This document shows positions 62,271 to 64,000 of a DNA stretch of 64,000 bases, piece by piece. Source of the stretch: an uncultured Prochlorococcus sp. (GTDB lineage Bacteria > Cyanobacteriota > Cyanobacteriia > PCC-6307 > Cyanobiaceae); the NCBI GenBank assembly GCA_902572075.1, contig CACGER010000003.1:1-64000 (forward strand). Direction: 5' to 3'. Under the pieces are notes generated by a model. That model worked only from the letters and a program-made list of their open reading frames with translations. It did no database searches and had not been told where the DNA came from. The position numbers were made by a program, and so were the translations under genes. Numbering within the stretch: the stretch's first letter is position 1; every line of letters starts with the position of its first letter.

Positions 62271-63362
62271 ATGTTAAAAGCAGGTATTATTGGATTACCA
62301 AATGTTGGAAAATCAACTCTATTTAATGCACTTGTAGAAAATGCTAAGGCCCAAGCGGCTAATTTTCCCTTTTGTACTATAGAACCTAATAAAGGCATAG
62401 TTTCAGTCCCAGATCAAAGGTTGCAAGAGTTAGGTAATTTAAGTTCTAGCCAAAATATTATCCCAACAAAAATTGAATTTGTAGATATCGCAGGATTAGT
62501 AAAAGGAGCTAGTAAAGGCGAAGGTTTGGGAAATAAATTTTTATCAAATATTAGGGAGGTTGATGCAATAGTTCATGTTGTAAGGTGCTTTGAAGATAGT
62601 GATGTAATTCATGTTTCTGGAAAGGTAGATCCCCTGGATGACATTGAGATAATTAATCTGGAATTAAATTTAGCTGATTTATCTCAACTCCAAAAAAGAA
62701 GAGAAAGAATTAAAAAACAGGTTAGAACAAGTAAAGAGGCCGCTAAAGAAGATACCTTACTAGAACAAATTGAACAAGAGCTAGAGAAAGGCCTTTCAGT
62801 TAGATCAATATCTTTGAATGAAGAAGAAAATTTAATAATTAAGCAATTAGGCTTCCTTACTGCTAAACCAATTATTTACGCAACTAATTTGAATGAAAAT
62901 GATTTAGCTGAAGGTAATGATTTTTCATCAACAGTTCAGAGTTTTGCAAGCAATGAAAATACAGAATGTATAAAAATATCAGCGCAAGTCGAATCTGAAC
63001 TAATAGAGTTAGAACCAGAAGATAAAAAAGACTACCTCAATGGCTTAGGAGTAGAAGAAGGGGGATTAAGTGCATTAATTAGATCAACATACAAATTATT
63101 GGGATTAAAAACTTATTTCACTACCGGAGAAAAAGAGACAAAAGCTTGGACGATAAAAGATGGGATGACTGCGCCACAGGCAGCAGGAGTCATTCATACT
63201 GATTTTGAAAAAGGATTTATAAGAGCTCAGACTATTTCGTATCAAAATTTAATTGATTCAGGTTCAATTGCCAATGCAAAAACTAAAGGTCTTTTAAGAA
63301 GTGAAGGAAAGGAATATATTGTTAACGAAGGTGATGTAATGGAGTTCTTATTTAACGTTTAG
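62271..63362 (+). CDS. ychF: YchF/OLA1-family GTP/ATPase
   Basis: A 363-residue translation-linked P-loop NTPase. G1 is GIIGLPNVGKSTLFNAL (about residues 5-21), G3 VDIAGLVKGASKGEGLGNKF (about 66-85), and the NKxD position reads TNLNEND (about 199-205), the ATP-favouring variant usual in YchF. The C-terminal TGS domain (about 275-363, FTTGEKETKAWTIKDGMTAP) is complete. Length is normal. It is divergent from the HlyD gene across 144 nt. Confidence 0.97.
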   Translation: MLKAGIIGLPNVGKSTLFNALVENAKAQAANFPFCTIEPNKGIVSVPDQRLQELGNLSSSQNIIPTKIEFVDIAGLVKGASKGEGLGNKFLSNIREVDAIVHVVRCFEDSDVIHVSGKVDPLDDIEIINLELNLADLSQLQKRRERIKKQVRTSKEAAKEDTLLEQIEQELEKGLSVRSISLNEEENLIIKQLGFLTAKPIIYATNLNENDLAEGNDFSSTVQSFASNENTECIKISAQVESELIELEPEDKKDYLNGLGVEEGGLSALIRSTYKLLGLKTYFTTGEKETKAWTIKDGMTAPQAAGVIHTDFEKGFIRAQTISYQNLIDSGSIANAKTKGLLRSEGKEYIVNEGDVMEFLFNV

Positions 63363-63370
63363 TAAGTCTC

Positions 63371-63529
63371 TTAATGCTTACTATTTTGCTTTTTGAATTT
63401 AAATTCAAAAAATGAAATTAATAAAATTAAGATACATCCTAAGCAACTTCCTATTAACCCAAAAAAAATGGTTGTAAAGCCATCATCGTAGCCATATTGT
63501 AGTTGTGGTAAGTGAGGAGGTATTGGCAT
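63371..63529 (-). CDS. 52-residue single-pass membrane protein
   Basis: A small minus-strand gene: MPIPPHLPQLQYGYDDGFTT, then a hydrophobic helix (about residues 19-40, IFFGLIGSCLGCILILLISF) and a basic end, KKQNSKH. Its ATG shares a base with the stop of the preceding small gene (TAATG at 63529-63531), which suggests coupling. No family recognised; it resembles the many one-helix proteins of photosynthetic membranes, but that is only a resemblance. It ends just after ychF, convergently. Confidence 0.5.
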   Translation of the reverse strand: MPIPPHLPQLQYGYDDGFTTIFFGLIGSCLGCILILLISFFEFKFKKQNSKH

Positions 63530-63690
63530 TATTTTTCAACAGAATTTTCAATATCTTCCAGTAAATGTTTAGTTGATCTACTAAAACCATTAGTTTTTAA
63601 ATAGTTTTGAGCTTCTCTAAATTTTTCAGCTACTCTTTTTGCATAAGGGGTATTCATGGAATTTTGAGTCATGTTGAAAATGCGACTCAT
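63529..63690 (-). CDS. 53-residue hypothetical protein coupled to the membrane gene
   Basis: A small helical protein, MSRIFNMTQNSMNTPYAKRV with AEKFREAQNYLKTNGFSRST, or 47 residues if it starts at the second ATG (63672). No membrane segment and no recognised family. Its TAA overlaps the next gene's ATG by one base. Confidence 0.5.
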   Translation of the reverse strand: MSRIFNMTQNSMNTPYAKRVAEKFREAQNYLKTNGFSRSTKHLLEDIENSVEK

Positions 63691-63832
63691 TTTATAATCT
63701 GATTTAGGTAACCCCTTGATAAGTATTCAAAAATACAAGAATATAAAAATAGGATTTTTTACTTACTAAGAAATTTATTTGAAAAGTTCTAGATTCTCCA
63801 AATAAAGTTTTTTCAAATTAGAAAAATTGACA

Positions 63833-64000
63833 ATGACAAATATATTATTAATTCTTTTTTTTGTACTTTTATTTTTAATACTTTTTTATTCAAAACGAAA
63901 TAGAGGGTTAGCGCAAAAAACAACAATTAGTCCAACTTATGTACCTTTCTTAAAAGAACAAGAATTTAATCCTGACATAAGTACTGATAATTGGGATTTA
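63833..64000 (+). CDS. Start of a gene running past the window edge
   Basis: An open frame starting at ATG 63833 and running 56 codons to the end of the window with no stop. It begins with one hydrophobic helix (MTNILLILFFVLLFLILFYS), then a basic stretch (KRNRGLAQKT) and a soluble part with PTYVPFLKEQEFNPDISTD. It is probably a membrane-anchored protein; its family cannot be read from this fragment. Confidence 0.5.
   Translation, partial: MTNILLILFFVLLFLILFYSKRNRGLAQKTTISPTYVPFLKEQEFNPDISTDNWDL

Overview
The window is a chromosomal segment from a picocyanobacterium, almost certainly a high-light clade Prochlorococcus. The evidence is the very low GC content, short gaps, compact genes, the psbD-psbC pair, ycf4, petM, ycf39-like and NTRC genes, a three-gene pntAA-pntAB-pntB transhydrogenase, flavodoxin plus an iron-binding periplasmic protein, and cyanobacterial DUF families (DUF1824, DUF2808, DUF3386). 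No ribosomal RNA genes, complete insertion sequences or CRISPR arrays were seen.

Region by region. 1-5.6 kb is a surface-polysaccharide island: the tail of one gene, a GtrB/DPM1-like glycosyltransferase, a GT2-GtrA fusion, a GT87-like membrane mannosyltransferase and a Wzy/WaaL-type polymerase or ligase. It stops at a tRNA-Arg whose 3' end faces the island. manC (GDP-mannose supply) follows. 7.5-20.9 kb is core housekeeping: rsmI, cysQ, pnp, rpsN, rseP, serS, an AAA+ ATPase, yidC, a PH-domain gene, rnpA, rpmH, aroH and sppA. 21-27.5 kb holds transporters, a second glycosyltransferase pair and small conserved proteins. 27.6-33.1 kb has flavodoxin, DUF genes, glyQ and futA.

33.2-36.3 kb is accessory and the most unusual part. 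A tRNA-Ser(CGA) is followed by 20-bp-spaced direct repeats that look like integrase arm sites. Next come a secreted polysaccharide lyase that looks foreign, hairpins, a degenerate copy of the tRNA 3' end, a second set of direct repeats, a cluster of tiny ATGA-coupled ORFs with one apparent frameshift, a strong GC-rich hairpin, and a 52-residue protein ending in a CP12-like C-x3-P-x4-C-x2-Y tail. I read this as the remains of one or more tRNA-targeted integrative elements (tycheposon-like or P4-like) that have lost their recombinase.

36.3-64 kb returns to core genes: a rhomboid protease, an outer-membrane protein, a ferredoxin, cobQ, maf, psbC/psbD (divergent from ycf4), a cyclophilin, ilvH, petM, ycf39-like, infA, NTRC, the pnt operon, dxr, cysS, polA, a HlyD-type adaptor and ychF.

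Two genes appear to start at non-standard codons, which conventional ORF calling truncates: an AEC permease (ATT) and a cyclophilin-type lipoprotein (ATA). I assigned all functions by eye from motifs and ran no database search.
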